Assembly (NCBI RefSeq): GCF_030463565.1
Contig: NC_134675.1
Location: 11,677,862 to 11,741,861 of the forward strand
Reading direction: 5' to 3'
Source of the DNA: Pelecanus crispus
Taxonomy: Eukaryota; Chordata; Aves; Pelecaniformes; Pelecanidae
Length of the DNA stretch: 64,000 bases
In this document: one piece after another, positions 1 to 9,822 of the stretch
Layout of the letters: every line of letters starts with the position of its first letter
Numbering within the stretch: position 1 is the stretch's first letter
Made by a program: the position numbers and the translations under genes
Notes under the pieces: generated by a model
What the model was told of the DNA's origin: nothing
The model's database searches: none
Seen by the model: only the letters and a program-made list of their open reading frames with translations

Positions 1-209
1 CAACTATTCTGGCTGTGCCCCCTCCCAGTTTCTTGTGCGCCTGGCAGAGCATGGGAAGCTGAAAAAGTCCTTGACTAGCATAAGCAGTACTCAGCAACAA
101 CTAAAAACATCAGCATGTTATCAACATTCTTCTCCTACTAAATCCAAAACACAGCACTATGCCTGCTCCTAGGAAGAAAATTAACTCTATCCCAGCCGAA
201 ACCAGGACA
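1..209 (-). mobile_element. LTR family A, partial, cut by window edge
   Basis: Read on the minus strand this begins TGTCCTGGTTTCGG, the same 5' terminus as the LTRs at 26658 and 32960, and runs off the window. It is directly joined at 210 to integrase-coding sequence in the same orientation, with no 3' UTR or polypurine tract between. It is either a 3' LTR after a deletion of about 620 bp, or an independent LTR A insertion into integrase. The second fits better, because the 5' LTR of the neighbouring element (5400-5986) is of another family. Confidence 0.85.
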
Positions 210-242
210 CCCACCATAATTTTTATGTGCACTACAGGGACT

Positions 243-1576
243 TTATCTCCTTCTACAGTAACTAAAAGATTTGATTGGGCAGGGCCAGTTCGATTGGCAG
301 ATCAACTGGTGTTGACTAACCAGGTGGCTTTTGCCAAATGTGTATCCCAATGTTTGAATATCCCACCACCCATTGCTCTCAGGGTAGTCTTTAACAGTCC
401 ATTGTATCGTTCGATTTTCCCGGCGCCTGGTGCATGGTAAGGGATGTGATATACCCACTCAATGCCGTGCTCTTTGGCCCAGGTGTCTATGAGGTTGTTT
501 CAGAAATGAGTCCCACTGTCTGACTCAATTCTTTCTGGGGTGCCATGTCGCCACAGGACTTGCTTTTCAAGGCCCAGGATGGTGTTCCGGGCGGTGGCAT
601 GGGGCACGGGATATATTTCCAGCCATCCAGTGGTTGCTTCCACCATGTTAAGCACATAGCGCTTGCTTTGGCGGGTTTGTGGGAGTGTGATATAATCAAT
701 CTGCCAGGCCTCCCCATATTTATATTTTAGCCGTCGTTCACTATACCCGAGGGGCTTGAACTGCTTGGCTTGCTTGATTGCAGCACATGTTGCACATTCA
801 TGAATAACCTGTGCAATACTGTCCATAGTTAAGCCCACCCTTCGATCACGAGCACATCTATATGTTGCATCTCTTCCTTGATGGCCTGAGGCGTCATGGG
901 CCCACCGAGCTATAAATAATTCACCCTTATGTTGCCAGTCCAGATCCACCTGAGCCACTTCAATCTTAGCAGCCTGATCCACCTGCTGGTTGTTTTGATG
1001 TTCTTCAGTGGCCCAACTCTTGGGTACGTGAGCATCTACGTGTCGAACTTTTACAGCCAGGTTCTCTACCCGGGCAGCAATATCTCGCCACTGTGCAGCA
1101 GCCCGGATGGGTTCACCTCTGCGCTGCCAGTTGCTCTGCTTCCATTGCTCCAACCACCCCCACAGGGCATTTGCCACCATCCATGAGTCGATATAGAGAT
1201 AAAGGACTGGCCACTTTTCTCATTCAGCAATATCTAAAGCCAGCTGGATGGCTTTCACCTCTGCAAACTGACTCGACTCCCCTTCTCCTTCAGCAGCTTC
1301 TGCGACTTTTCGTATAGGACTCCATACAGCAGCTTTCCACCTCCGATGCTTTCCCACAAGACAACAGGACCCATCAGTGAACAGGGCATATTGCTTCTCA
1401 TTTTCTGGCAATTTATTGTACAGTGGGGCTTCTTCAGCACGTGTCACCTCCTCCTCTGGTGACATTCTGAAGTTTTTGCCTTCTGGCCAGTCCATGATCA
1501 CTTCCAAGATTCCTGGGCGACTGGGGTTTCCTATTCGAGCCCGTTGTGTGATTAGTGCAACCCACTTCCTCCACAT
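243..1576 (-). pseudogene. ERV pol: RNase H and integrase, broken
   Basis: Three minus-strand open stretches cover this part of pol. 1576-1220 is the start of RNase H, with the ALFTDGS motif that supplies the first catalytic Asp. 1180-500 holds the end of RNase H, the integrase HHCC zinc-binding region (HDASGH, then CATC) and the start of the DDE core (WQIDY, then SDSGTHF). 458-243 continues toward the integrase C-terminus. Stops and frameshifts separate the pieces, so it cannot make one protein. At the site where the 26658 provirus carries a TGA (31990), this copy keeps the CGA codon. Confidence 0.85.
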
Positions 1577-1581
1577 AGCAT

Positions 1582-1897
1582 AGAATCATAGAATCATAGA
1601 ATCGTCTAGGTTGGAAAAGACCTTTAAGATCATCCAGTCCAACCATTAACCTACACTACCAAGCCCACCTAAACCAATCAAGGGCAGACTAGACTAAACC
1701 ATATCCCGAAGTGCCACATCTACCTGTTTTTTGAACACTTCCAGGGATGGTGACTCCACCACCTCTCTGGGCAGCCTGTTCCAATGCTTGACCACCCTTT
1801 CCGTAAAGAAATTTTTCCTAATTTCCAGTCTAAACCTCCCCTGGCGCAGCTTGAGCCCATTTCCTCTCATCCTATCGCTAGCTACTTGGGAGAAGAG
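1582..1897 (-). mobile_element. CR1 LINE 3' fragment inserted in ERV pol
   Basis: This begins with repeated AGAATCAT units, the reverse complement of the CR1 (ATTCTATG)n tail, followed by the usual CR1 3' region. It is flanked on both sides by agcat (1577-1581 and 1898-1902), and removing the insert restores continuous ERV pol as seen at 30950. It is therefore a clean, 5'-truncated CR1 insertion younger than the ERV. Confidence 0.92.
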
Positions 1898-3013
1898 AGC
1901 ATCAGTTGCATGATGTGTAGAGGGGACCCTCCCTTTGAACATCCAGCCCAGCACTGGCAGTCAGGGTGCCAGCAGGAGCTGTGCTTCAGTACCAACCACT
2001 TCCGAAGCAGCTCGAACCCCTTCATATGCTGCCAATATCTCTTTCTCAGCTGGAGGATAGCGGGCCTCAGATCCTCTATATCCCCAGCTCCAAAACCCTA
2101 GAGGTTGACATTGAGTCTTTCCAGGTGCTTTCTGCCAGACACTCCAGGTGGGGCCGTTATCCCTGGCTAAGGTATAAAGCACGTTTCTCACAACTTGTCC
2201 TGTCCAGACTGGCCCAAGTGCTACTGCATGAGTTATTTCCTGTTTGATATGCTCAGAGGTTTGTTGTTGCTCAAGGCCCCACTCAAAATAGTTCTTCTTA
2301 CAGGTTACTCGATAGAGAGGGCTCACAAGCTGAATGTAACCTGGAATATGCATTCTCCAGAATCCCACAAGGCCTAGGAAAGGTTGTGTTGCCTTCTTGT
2401 TAGTTGGTGGAGACATAGTTGCTATCTTGTTGACCACATCCATAGGGACATGATGACATCCATCCTGCCATTTTATTCCCATGAACTGAATCTCCTGTGC
2501 ACGTCCCTTGGCCTTGCTTCTTTTTACGGCAAAACCAGCTTTCATAAGAATCTGAATTACTGTTTTTCCCTTCTCAAACACTTCTGCCTTGTTTCCCCAC
2601 ACGATGATGTCATCGATGTATTGTAGATGTTCAGGGGCATCACCCTGTTCCAGTGCAGTCTGGATCAGTCCATGGCAAATGGTGGGGCTGTGCTTCCACC
2701 CCTGGGGCAGTCAGTTCCAGGTGTATTGGACACTCCGCCACATGAAGGCATACTGTGGCCTGCACTCTGCTGCCAAAGGAATTGAGAAAAACGCATTGGG
2801 AATGTGAGTTGTAGCATACCACTTGGCTGCCTTTGACTCCAGTTCATATTGCAGCTCTAACATGTCTGGTACAGCAGCACTCAGTGGTGGTGTCACTTCG
2901 TTCAGGCCACGATAGTCTACTGTTAACCTCCACCCTCCATCAGACTTTCGCACTGGCCATATGGGACTATTAAAGGGTGAGTGAGTCTTGCTGAGCACTC
3001 CTTGGCTCTCCAA
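1898..3013 (-). pseudogene. ERV pol: reverse transcriptase, broken
   Basis: 3013-2711 reads the RT fingers and palm (TVDYRGLNEVTPP, then FFSIPLA), typical of ERVL-type class III pol. Around 2630-2600 the catalytic QYIDDIIVWG can be read, and 2602-1961 carries the thumb and connection. A frameshift lies between the two blocks near 2700. Compared with 29870-30960 the order is the same, so the gene is decayed but not rearranged apart from the CR1. Confidence 0.87.
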
Positions 3014-3213
3014 GTGATGAATCAGCTCATGGATGGGAGCCAGGAGTCTCAGTTTGTGCGATATTGCTGCTGGTGCACTGTCCTGGTAGCAATTGGCACC
3101 TACTGTTCTTCAACTCGCAGCAGTCCCACAACAAAGGGATCTTCTGAGAGGCCAGGCAGGGTCGATAACTGTTTGATCTTCTCTGTGTTCATGGTGGCTA
3201 CACCAAAAGCCTG

Positions 3214-3570
3214 TCAGTATCCTTTTGGGTCCTTGAAGTAGCCTCTCCTGAGGTAGTCTATGCCAAGGATACAAGGGGCCTCTGGGCCGGTCACAATGAG
3301 GTGCTTTTCCCACTTGTCCCCTGTTAAGCTCACCTCAGCCTTCAATACAGACAATTCTTGGCATCCCCCTGTCACTCCAGAGGTCCAGATGGGTTCTGTG
3401 CCCCTATACCCTGATGGCACCAGCATACACTGTGCACCAGTGTCTACCAAAGCCTTATACTTCTGTGGGTGTGATGTGCCAGGCCATCGAATCCACACAG
3501 TCCAGTATATCCGGTCATCCCTTTCCTCCTCCTGGCCAAAGGCAGGGACCCTCCATTCCTGTTCCTCCAT
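3214..3570 (-). pseudogene. ERV protease and pol start
   Basis: A 118-residue open stretch carries WIRWPGTSHPQKYKALVDTGAQC. The DTG triad is the aspartic protease active site, and the C-terminal part has GIDYLRRGYF as in the 29326 pol. The frame closes soon after and the sequence continues in other frames, so pol is broken here. Confidence 0.85.
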
Positions 3571-4729
3571 TCACTGTCTGACCCTTGCAGTGCCAGACCA
3601 GAAGTCCCCTCACCAGGATCAAGGGAGGTGATCTCAGTCCTTCTTCTCTGTCTGGGAGATCGCTGATTGCCTTCTTGTGTCTCTACAGCAACTAAGCTGA
3701 CAGCCTCCTTGGGTGGCCCCTTCTTAACAGCTGTCTCCCCTCTCAGTTCGCGTACACAGGCTTCCAGCTTAAAGGTGGGTTCACCATCCCACTTCCTCAC
3801 GTCCTCCCCCTGGTCACGCAGGAAGAAACAGAGTGTGCCACGTGGCACCTGCCTGGGGCTCCCTTTCCCTCTGACTGGGGCAGGAGGGGACTGACTTCTT
3901 GGGGCACCCCTGACAGCCAAGGCACTAGCCCCATAGAGATGAGGAGGGACAGAGATTCTCTTCAAAGTTTTGGAGCCAAGAAGACACTCTCTCCACAGTT
4001 GGTGTATCCCTATCCAGGCATTACATTGTTGCCAAGCTGTTAGAATATGACACTGGGGCACTTTGAATCACCTTCCTCCACATGGCCCATGTGCACAGGA
4101 TGTCCTCTGGATCTTTGGAGACCTCATCATTGTCTAGATCACTATAGATGACTTCCAGCACAGCTAATTCTCTCAGGTACTGGATGTCTTCCTCAGCAGT
4201 AGTCCACTTTCCTGGGTAGTTCACAAGATCTTCCTTGAATGGATATCTTGCCCTCACACTAGAGGAGCCGTCTCCAGAGACTGCAAATTTCTGCCTTTTT
4301 CCCAATTCCTCTCTCAGTTCCCCGGTTTTGAGCAAGGGATCCCAGCTGTTGGGCTTCCTTACCTTCCAGTTGCTGACTGTTGGCCCCATTATCTCAGCAT
4401 CGGATCAACCAGGCAGCAATCTGCTCACCTGGCTGGCAGCTGTAATCTTTCCGCATGTCTCGAAGTTCTGACAAGGTCAGGGACCAGGTGGTTTCTGCTT
4501 CCTGTTTGAATTTTCTCAATCCTTCCTCCTCCTTCTGTGTCGAAGGACTGGCTTCTTGATCAAACCCTTCCTCTTCTTCCTCCTCCCTTACTAATCGATG
4601 ATATGGACCCGTTGACCTCCTTGTCCACTGTTTCTTTTTCACTACTGGGGCAATTACTGTAGTTGTTGTTTGGGTCCCTATCTCAACCATGGAGTCCTCA
4701 GATGCAGTTTGGGTCCCTGCCTCAACCAC
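3571..4729 (-). pseudogene. ERV gag: capsid and C-terminal region, broken
   Basis: Open stretches at 4729-4394, 4389-4021 and 4061-3444 follow the order of family-A Gag: an acidic linker (LVREEEEEEGF), SELRDMRKDYSCQPGEQIAAWLIRC, then KWTTAEEDIQYLRELAVLEVIYSDL, then RGTLCFFLRDQGEDVRKWDG. These match the capsid-like domain at 28300-29150. The linker lacks the TAATPTP repeats of family A. I see no Cys-His zinc knuckle in this gag or in the family-A copies. Confidence 0.82.
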
Positions 4730-4756
4730 AGTCCTCTGAGAGGACTGAACTGTGGC

Positions 4757-5329
4757 TCAATAGGCACAGGCCAGGCCCCAGTACAGTGCTAGAAGCTGCT
4801 GGTTTTCATTGGGGTAGGCAAGGCACCCTTCTATCAGGTGGCGCGTCAGTTTGCCAGGGTTGCTTGCCTGTTCAGGTGTAAAGTCCCAGGCTATGGGAGA
4901 TGATAACTCCCCTAGGAACCTGCCCAAATCCTTCCACACACCCTGCCACCCAGGGCCCGGCCGCTTCAAGGCACATTTCAGTACCACCTCACCCAGAAGA
5001 TGTCTTCTCTTACACCAGGGCGACACCAGATTCCACAAACCCCACAGTATGCCAACAGTATTAATTAGTAGTATTAAACAGCTCACATAATGGTGAACAA
5101 GGATCTCGGGAGCCTGTATAATAAAACCATCCACATCAATCCCAGGCAGGAAGAGGGAGATGTATTCCCTCACCTTCTCCACAAGATAGCTCCCCCAGCA
5201 CAGTAAGTCCATCAATGCCAGGGCAAAGCACATAGCCATTGTTTGTATTAACATGTTCCCAAGCTCAGCAAAACAGAGAGATAAGCAGTGCAGCCAACAA
5301 ACTCTGTGACCCACACAGAAGCTTGCCAC
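4757..5329 (-). pseudogene. ERV gag N-terminus with membrane-like segments (family B type)
   Basis: This 190-residue open stretch begins with two or three hydrophobic segments (around MLIQTMAMCFALALMDLLCW and YVSCLILLINTVGILWGLW). It then reads GWQGVWKDLGRFLGE and WDFTPEQASNPGKL. The second half lines up with EWQGVWDRMRKYLGQ and WNFTPEQVQNPEEL of family A. The hydrophobic half is barely similar in sequence, yet it is again hydrophobic and in the same place. The start shown is the first ATG. An ordinary myristoylated matrix start (Met-Gly) is absent. Confidence 0.75.
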
Positions 5330-5373
5330 TTAATAACTACAGCATGCTTCATACAAAACTGCTGTTGTCTTGT

Positions 5374-5391
5374 GCCCCATGTTGGGCACCA
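5374..5391 (-). other. Retroviral primer-binding site, Lys1,2-like variant
   Basis: On the minus strand it reads TGGTGCCCAACATGGGGC, starting 8 nt inside the LTR end at 5400. It differs at two positions from the tRNA-Lys1,2-type site at 27237 (TGGCGCCCAACGTGGGGC). It marks the start of the internal region of element 1. Confidence 0.85.
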
Positions 5392-5399
5392 AAAAGGAC

Positions 5400-5986
5400 T
5401 GTGGTGGGTTGACCTTGGCTGGCTGCCAGGTGCCCACCAAGCCACTCTATCACTTCCCTCCTCAGCAGGACAGGGAGGGGAGAAAATAAAATGAAAAGGA
5501 ACTCATGGGTCAAGATAAAGGCAGTTTAATAAAGAAAAGCAAAGGCTACATGTGGAAGCAAAGGAAAACGAGATTTATTCTCCACTTCCCATCAGCAGGC
5601 GATGTCCAGCCACTTCCTGGGAAGCAGGGCTTTGGTACATGTAGCAGTTGCTCTGGAAGACAAACACCTTAATAACAAATGCCCCCCTCTCCTCCTTTCT
5701 CTTAGCTTTTATTGCTGAGCACGATGTCATGTGGTATGGAATATCCCTTTGGTCAGTTTGGGTCAGCTGTCCTGGCTACGTCCCCTCTCAAGATCTTGCC
5801 CACCCCCAGCCTACTGGTGAGGGGGGGAAAGTGTTGGAGAGACAGCCTTGATGCTGTGTGAGCAGTGCTCAGCAGTAGCCAAAACACTGGTGAGCTATGA
5901 ACACCTTTCTAGCTACCAATACAAAGCACAGCACTATGAGGGCCGCTACGGGGAAAGTTAACTCCATCCCAGCCAGACCCAATACA
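5400..5986 (-). mobile_element. LTR family B, 5' LTR of element 1
   Basis: Minus-strand ends are TGTATTGGGTCTGGC and CAACCCACCACA, 587 bp. A close relative stands alone at 19909-20512. It shares short blocks with LTR A (GGCTGGGATGGAGTTAA, CCAAACTGACCAAAGG) but differs elsewhere. At 5987 it abuts protease-coding sequence of another ERV, so element 1 was inserted there. Confidence 0.87.
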
Positions 5987-7060
5987 GATGGCATTAGGGT
6001 ACACTGCGCACCAGTGTCCACCAGAGCTTTATACTCCCGTGGGGCTGATGTGCCAGGCCATCGAATCCACACAGTCCAGTAAACTCAGTTGTCTCTTTCC
6101 TCTGCCTGGCCAAAGGCAAGGCCCCTCTAGTCCTGGTCAGAATATTAATTACTTGATTTTTGGTAACTGCAAGCCAGAAGTTCCTTCATCAGGGTTAGAA
6201 GTAAGATCAGCCCTTCTACTCTGCCCCATAGAAACTGGAGCAGTAATTCTCATGGATGGATGCCTTTTGGCTGTTGTTTTTTTCTTGCAGTTCCTGTACT
6301 CCAGCTTCTAGTCTCCAGGTAGGTTCACCATCCCACTTGCTCATGTCCTCCCCCTGGTCATGCAGATAGAACCACAGGGTGACATGTGGTGTATGCCATC
6401 AGTAATCTTTCCCTTGAGCAGAAAAAGGCTGACTCAATAGCTGAGGTGTTGGTCGGTATGGGTGAGAAAGACAACATACCCTTTTTGAATTGCTGGAAGT
6501 TTTGGGACAGTTTCTCCACAGCCAAGACGCAGGTCCATAGGGAGGAAGCGAGATTCTCCTTGAATTGTCAGAGTTGGAAGGCCAATCCATCCACAGTTGG
6601 TGCCTCCATGTCTGTCCAGCTCATTATTGCCAGGGTGTTGGCATATGACATCTGTGTACTTCGTACAAACTTTCGCCACATGGACCGCATGCAATGGATT
6701 TCATCTGGGTCTTCAGATGCTTGGTTGTTGTCCAGGTTGCTGTAGATCACCTCCACCACGGCTAATTCCCTCAGATACTGGATACCTCCCAAATGGACTG
6801 GAGGTCCGCTTGCCTCAGTAATTTACAAGAACTTCCTTGAAGGGATACCTGTCCTTCACACTCGACAGTAGTTGCCTCCAGAGGCTGAGGACTGCTTCCC
6901 CTTCTCCAATCCCTTTGTCAATGGCCTTATCCCTAGCAAGGAATCCCAGCTTCTGGGCTTCCTTGCCCTCTAATTCCTGTCTATTGACCCCAGTATCCCA
7001 GCACTGGAGCAACCAGATGATAATTTGCTCACCTAGATGACGACTGAAATCATTGCACAT
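5987..7060 (-). pseudogene. Older ERVL-like gag/protease fragment (element 2)
   Basis: Minus-strand pieces run from capsid (7060-6815, NDFSRHLGEQIIIWLLQCWDTG; 6792-6568, GGIQYLRELAVVEVIYSNLDNN) through gag C-terminal sequence to protease (6072-5987, WIRWPGTSAPREYKALVDTG). Protease is cut at 5986 by LTR B of element 1. The fragment has many stops and frameshifts. Its capsid start is cut at about 7061 by a CR1. It is the host of the nested element 1 and so the older of the two. Confidence 0.85.
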
Positions 7061-7062
7061 AC

Positions 7063-7351
7063 AGAATCATAGAATCATTTAGGTTGGAAAAGACCCTTAA
7101 GATCATCAAGTCCAACTGTTAACCTAACACTACCAAGTCCACCACTAAACTATGTCCCTAACTGCCACATCTACACATCTTTTAAATACCTCCAGGGATG
7201 GGGACTCACCCACTTCCGCTGGGCAGCCTGTTCCAATGCTTGATAACCCTTTCAGTGAAGAAATTTTTCCTAATATCCAATCTAAACCTCCCCTCATGCA
7301 ACTTGAGGCTGTTTCTTCTCATTCTATCACTTGTTACTTGGGAAAAGAGAC
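7063..7351 (-). mobile_element. CR1 LINE 3' fragment
   Basis: It starts AGAATCATAGAATCATTTAG, the reversed CR1 tail, and continues through the standard CR1 3' region to about 7350, where LTR A begins. Its inner breakpoint (ending gaaaagaga) is nearly the same as that of the CR1 at 1582-1897 (ending gagaagag). Confidence 0.9.
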
Positions 7352-7897
7352 TGTCCTGGGTTTGGCTGGGATAGAGTTAATTTTCTTCCTAGTAGCTGGC
7401 ATAATGCTGTGTTTTGGATTTAGGATGAGAATAATGTTGATAACATGCTGATGTTTTAGTTGTTGCTAAGTACTGCTTACGCTAGTCAAGGACTTTTCAG
7501 CTTCCCATGCTCTGCCAGATGCACAAGAAAACTGGGAGGGGGCACAGCCAAAATAGTTGATCCAAACTGACCAAAGGGCTATTCCATACCATATGACGTC
7601 ATGCTCAGCATAAAAACTGGGGGGAGTTGGCCGGGGGGCAGCGATCACTGCTCAGGAACTGTCTTGGTATTGCTCGGTGGGTGGTGAGCAATTGCATTGT
7701 GCATCACTTGCTTTGTATATTATTATTATTATATTGTTGTTATTATTATTTTACTTCAATTATTAAACTGTTCTTATTTCAATCTAGGAGTTTTCTCACT
7801 CTTACTCCGCCAATTCTCTCCCCCGTCCCACCGGGGCAGGGGGAGTGAGCGAGCGGCTGCGTGGTGCTTAGTTGCTGGCTGGGCTTAAAACACAACA
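7352..7897 (+). mobile_element. LTR family A, 5' LTR of element 3
   Basis: Starts TGTCCTGGGTTTGGC and ends CACAACA, 546 bp. It contains TGACGTCA at 7594-7601, a TATA-like CATAAAAA just after, an ATT-rich stretch near 7720 and ATTAAA near 7763. A PBS follows it. Confidence 0.93.
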
Positions 7898-7905
7898 GTC
7901 CTTTT

Positions 7906-7923
7906 TGGCGCCCAACATGGGGC
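7906..7923 (+). other. Primer-binding site, tRNA-Lys1,2 type
   Basis: TGGCGCCCAACATGGGGC, 8 nt after the LTR end. By memory this is the complement of the 3' end of tRNA-Lys1,2, here with one change against the site at 27237. Confidence 0.85.
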
Positions 7924-8017
7924 ACAAAGGGTTTGAGATAATAACAGGTTAACCAGAGTGTATTAAGGAATCTGCTAACATTTGCCAGTCATGATATTAG
8001 TTCATCTGATCTGCACC

Positions 8018-9822
8018 ATGCTCGTGTTTTTGCTGTTCATGTTAAAGATTGGTGTCGGCTTCTGCAGTTTCCTGTGCTCTGCAGTTATTAGTGATGTTTT
8101 GCCTGGGAGATTTCTTATTAAAACACTGACCTTGAGCATTGCTTGCTATGTGGGTTTTGTACTGAAGCCATTACTGTACTTCGGGTACCACCTCATGGAG
8201 AGTATTAGCAATTATACCTCTTCCTCCGAGAGGTTTTTCATGGAGGAAATACAGAATGGCACCTTCGCTACCTTCTTCTATGATGTTTCTTCCTTCATTA
8301 CAATAACTTTTCAGTATCTTGAACATCTCTGGGCAGTTAAGATACTTCTATGGATACTTCTTGGGAATATTTTTTGGTTTTGACAAAGGTTAGTAAGCTA
8401 TTTCAGAATATCATCCAGAGATCTGCCCCAAGGCTGGATAGTTATGAGTGGCAGGGTGTGTGGGATAGTATGGGCAAGTACCTAGGGCAGTGGGCACCTC
8501 CCGTGTTTTGGAACTTCACCCCTGAACAAGTGCAGAATCCTGAAGAACTAGAAAAGTATTTGGAAAAAGTATGTTGTCACCTTGGCAACTCCAGAGAGAC
8601 ACAAATCACTGCAACATGCTGGGGACTGGCCCATGCCTATCGAGCCCTGTTCAACACTATTCAGTACCCTCAAGGGAAAGAGAAGGTCTCTGGATCTGCT
8701 GACAAGACGACAGGCACTGCGGCCACTCCAACCAGAGCCACAGGCACTGCAGCTACTCCAAGTACACCCGCAGGGACTATGACCACTCCAACCCCAGCAA
8801 CAGGCACCGTGGCTAAACCAGAGAACCAACCCATGCCGGTATCAGTTGCCCCTATACAGAAGAAAAAATACACTAGGAAATCAGCTCATTTAGTAAGGGA
8901 TGAAGATGAACCAGGGCCATCACGGGAACAGGAGGAGGAAGAGGCAGAACCTATAAATGAGATGGCAACCACCCTGTCCCTATCCCTGAGTGAGCTGCGA
9001 GATTTGCAAAAAGATTTCAGTCGTCATCCAGGTGAGCACATCATCACCTGGCTGCTCCGATGCTGGGATAACGGGGCCAGTAGCCTGGATTTAGAGGGTA
9101 AGGAAGCCAAGCAGCTGGGATCCCTTTCCAGGGAAGGGGGCATTGACAAAGCAATTGGAAAAGGGGCAAAACCGCTCAGCCTCTGGAGGCGACTGCTGTC
9201 AAGCGTGAAGGAAAGGTATCCCTTCAAGGAGGATGTTATATACCGCCCAGGCAAATGGACCACCACAGAGAGAGGTATCCAGTACCTGAGGGAATTAGGC
9301 ATGCTGGAGGTGATTTATAGTGACCTGAACGATGAGCAGTTACCCAAAGATCCAGATGAAGTCAGGTGCACCCAACCCATGTGGCGGAAGGTGGTACAGA
9401 ACGCACCAGCATCGTATGCCAACTCGTTGGCAATACTGACCTGGAAAGATGAAGAGGCACCAAAGGTGGATGAAGTGGTTGGCTGACTCTGGGAATATGA
9501 AGAAAGTATCCCTTCCTCCCTACGGGCCTGTGCCTCGGCTGTAGAGAAACTGTCCCAGAAGGTCCAGCAACTCAGAGAGGATATATCCTACTCCCCACCT
9601 GTATGGACCAGTATCTCAGCCATTAGGAGTCAACGTCCTTTTGCTCAAGAGAGAGGATATAGAGGATACACACCACGGGGCACCCTATGGTTTTACCTGC
9701 GTGATCATGGAGAGGCCATGAGGAAGTGGGATGGAAAATCCACCTCGACCCTAGAGGCACGGGTGCATGAGTTGCAAGGAAAAACCATTACAAAAGGTGG
9801 TTCTTCCAAGGAAATTGGGAGA
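8018..9822 (+). pseudogene. Family-A gag, 3'-truncated and frameshifted (element 3)
   Basis: The equivalent ATG to the other copies is at 8018 (an upstream in-frame ATG lies at 7991). The hydrophobic N-terminus, a sequon NYTS and the WQGVW block can be read. A 1-bp loss near 8360-8380 shifts the frame, and 8350-9486 then continues through three T/A/P repeat units (about 8713-8808), the acidic linker and capsid. A stop at 9484 and further damage follow. Similarity to gag ends near 9822, where unique sequence begins. Protease and all of pol are missing, and no 3' LTR is present. Confidence 0.87.

Larger units (their letters stand above)
210..5986 (-). mobile_element. Nested ERVL-like provirus (element 1) with family-B 5' LTR
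   Basis: Reading right to left, this holds an LTR (5986-5400), a PBS (5391-5374), gag, protease, reverse transcriptase (RT), RNase H and integrase, ending inside integrase at 210. Most genes are broken into several frames. The pol protein closely resembles the family-A provirus at 26658-33530, but the gag N-terminus and the LTR are clearly different, so this is a sister family or a recombinant. A CR1 (1582-1897) is inserted in pol. No env is seen in the part present. Confidence 0.85.

Noticed and set aside
7690-7760. ATT-rich tract as an independent microsatellite (also in the other LTR A copies)
   Set aside because: It is a fixed part of LTR A, present in every copy.
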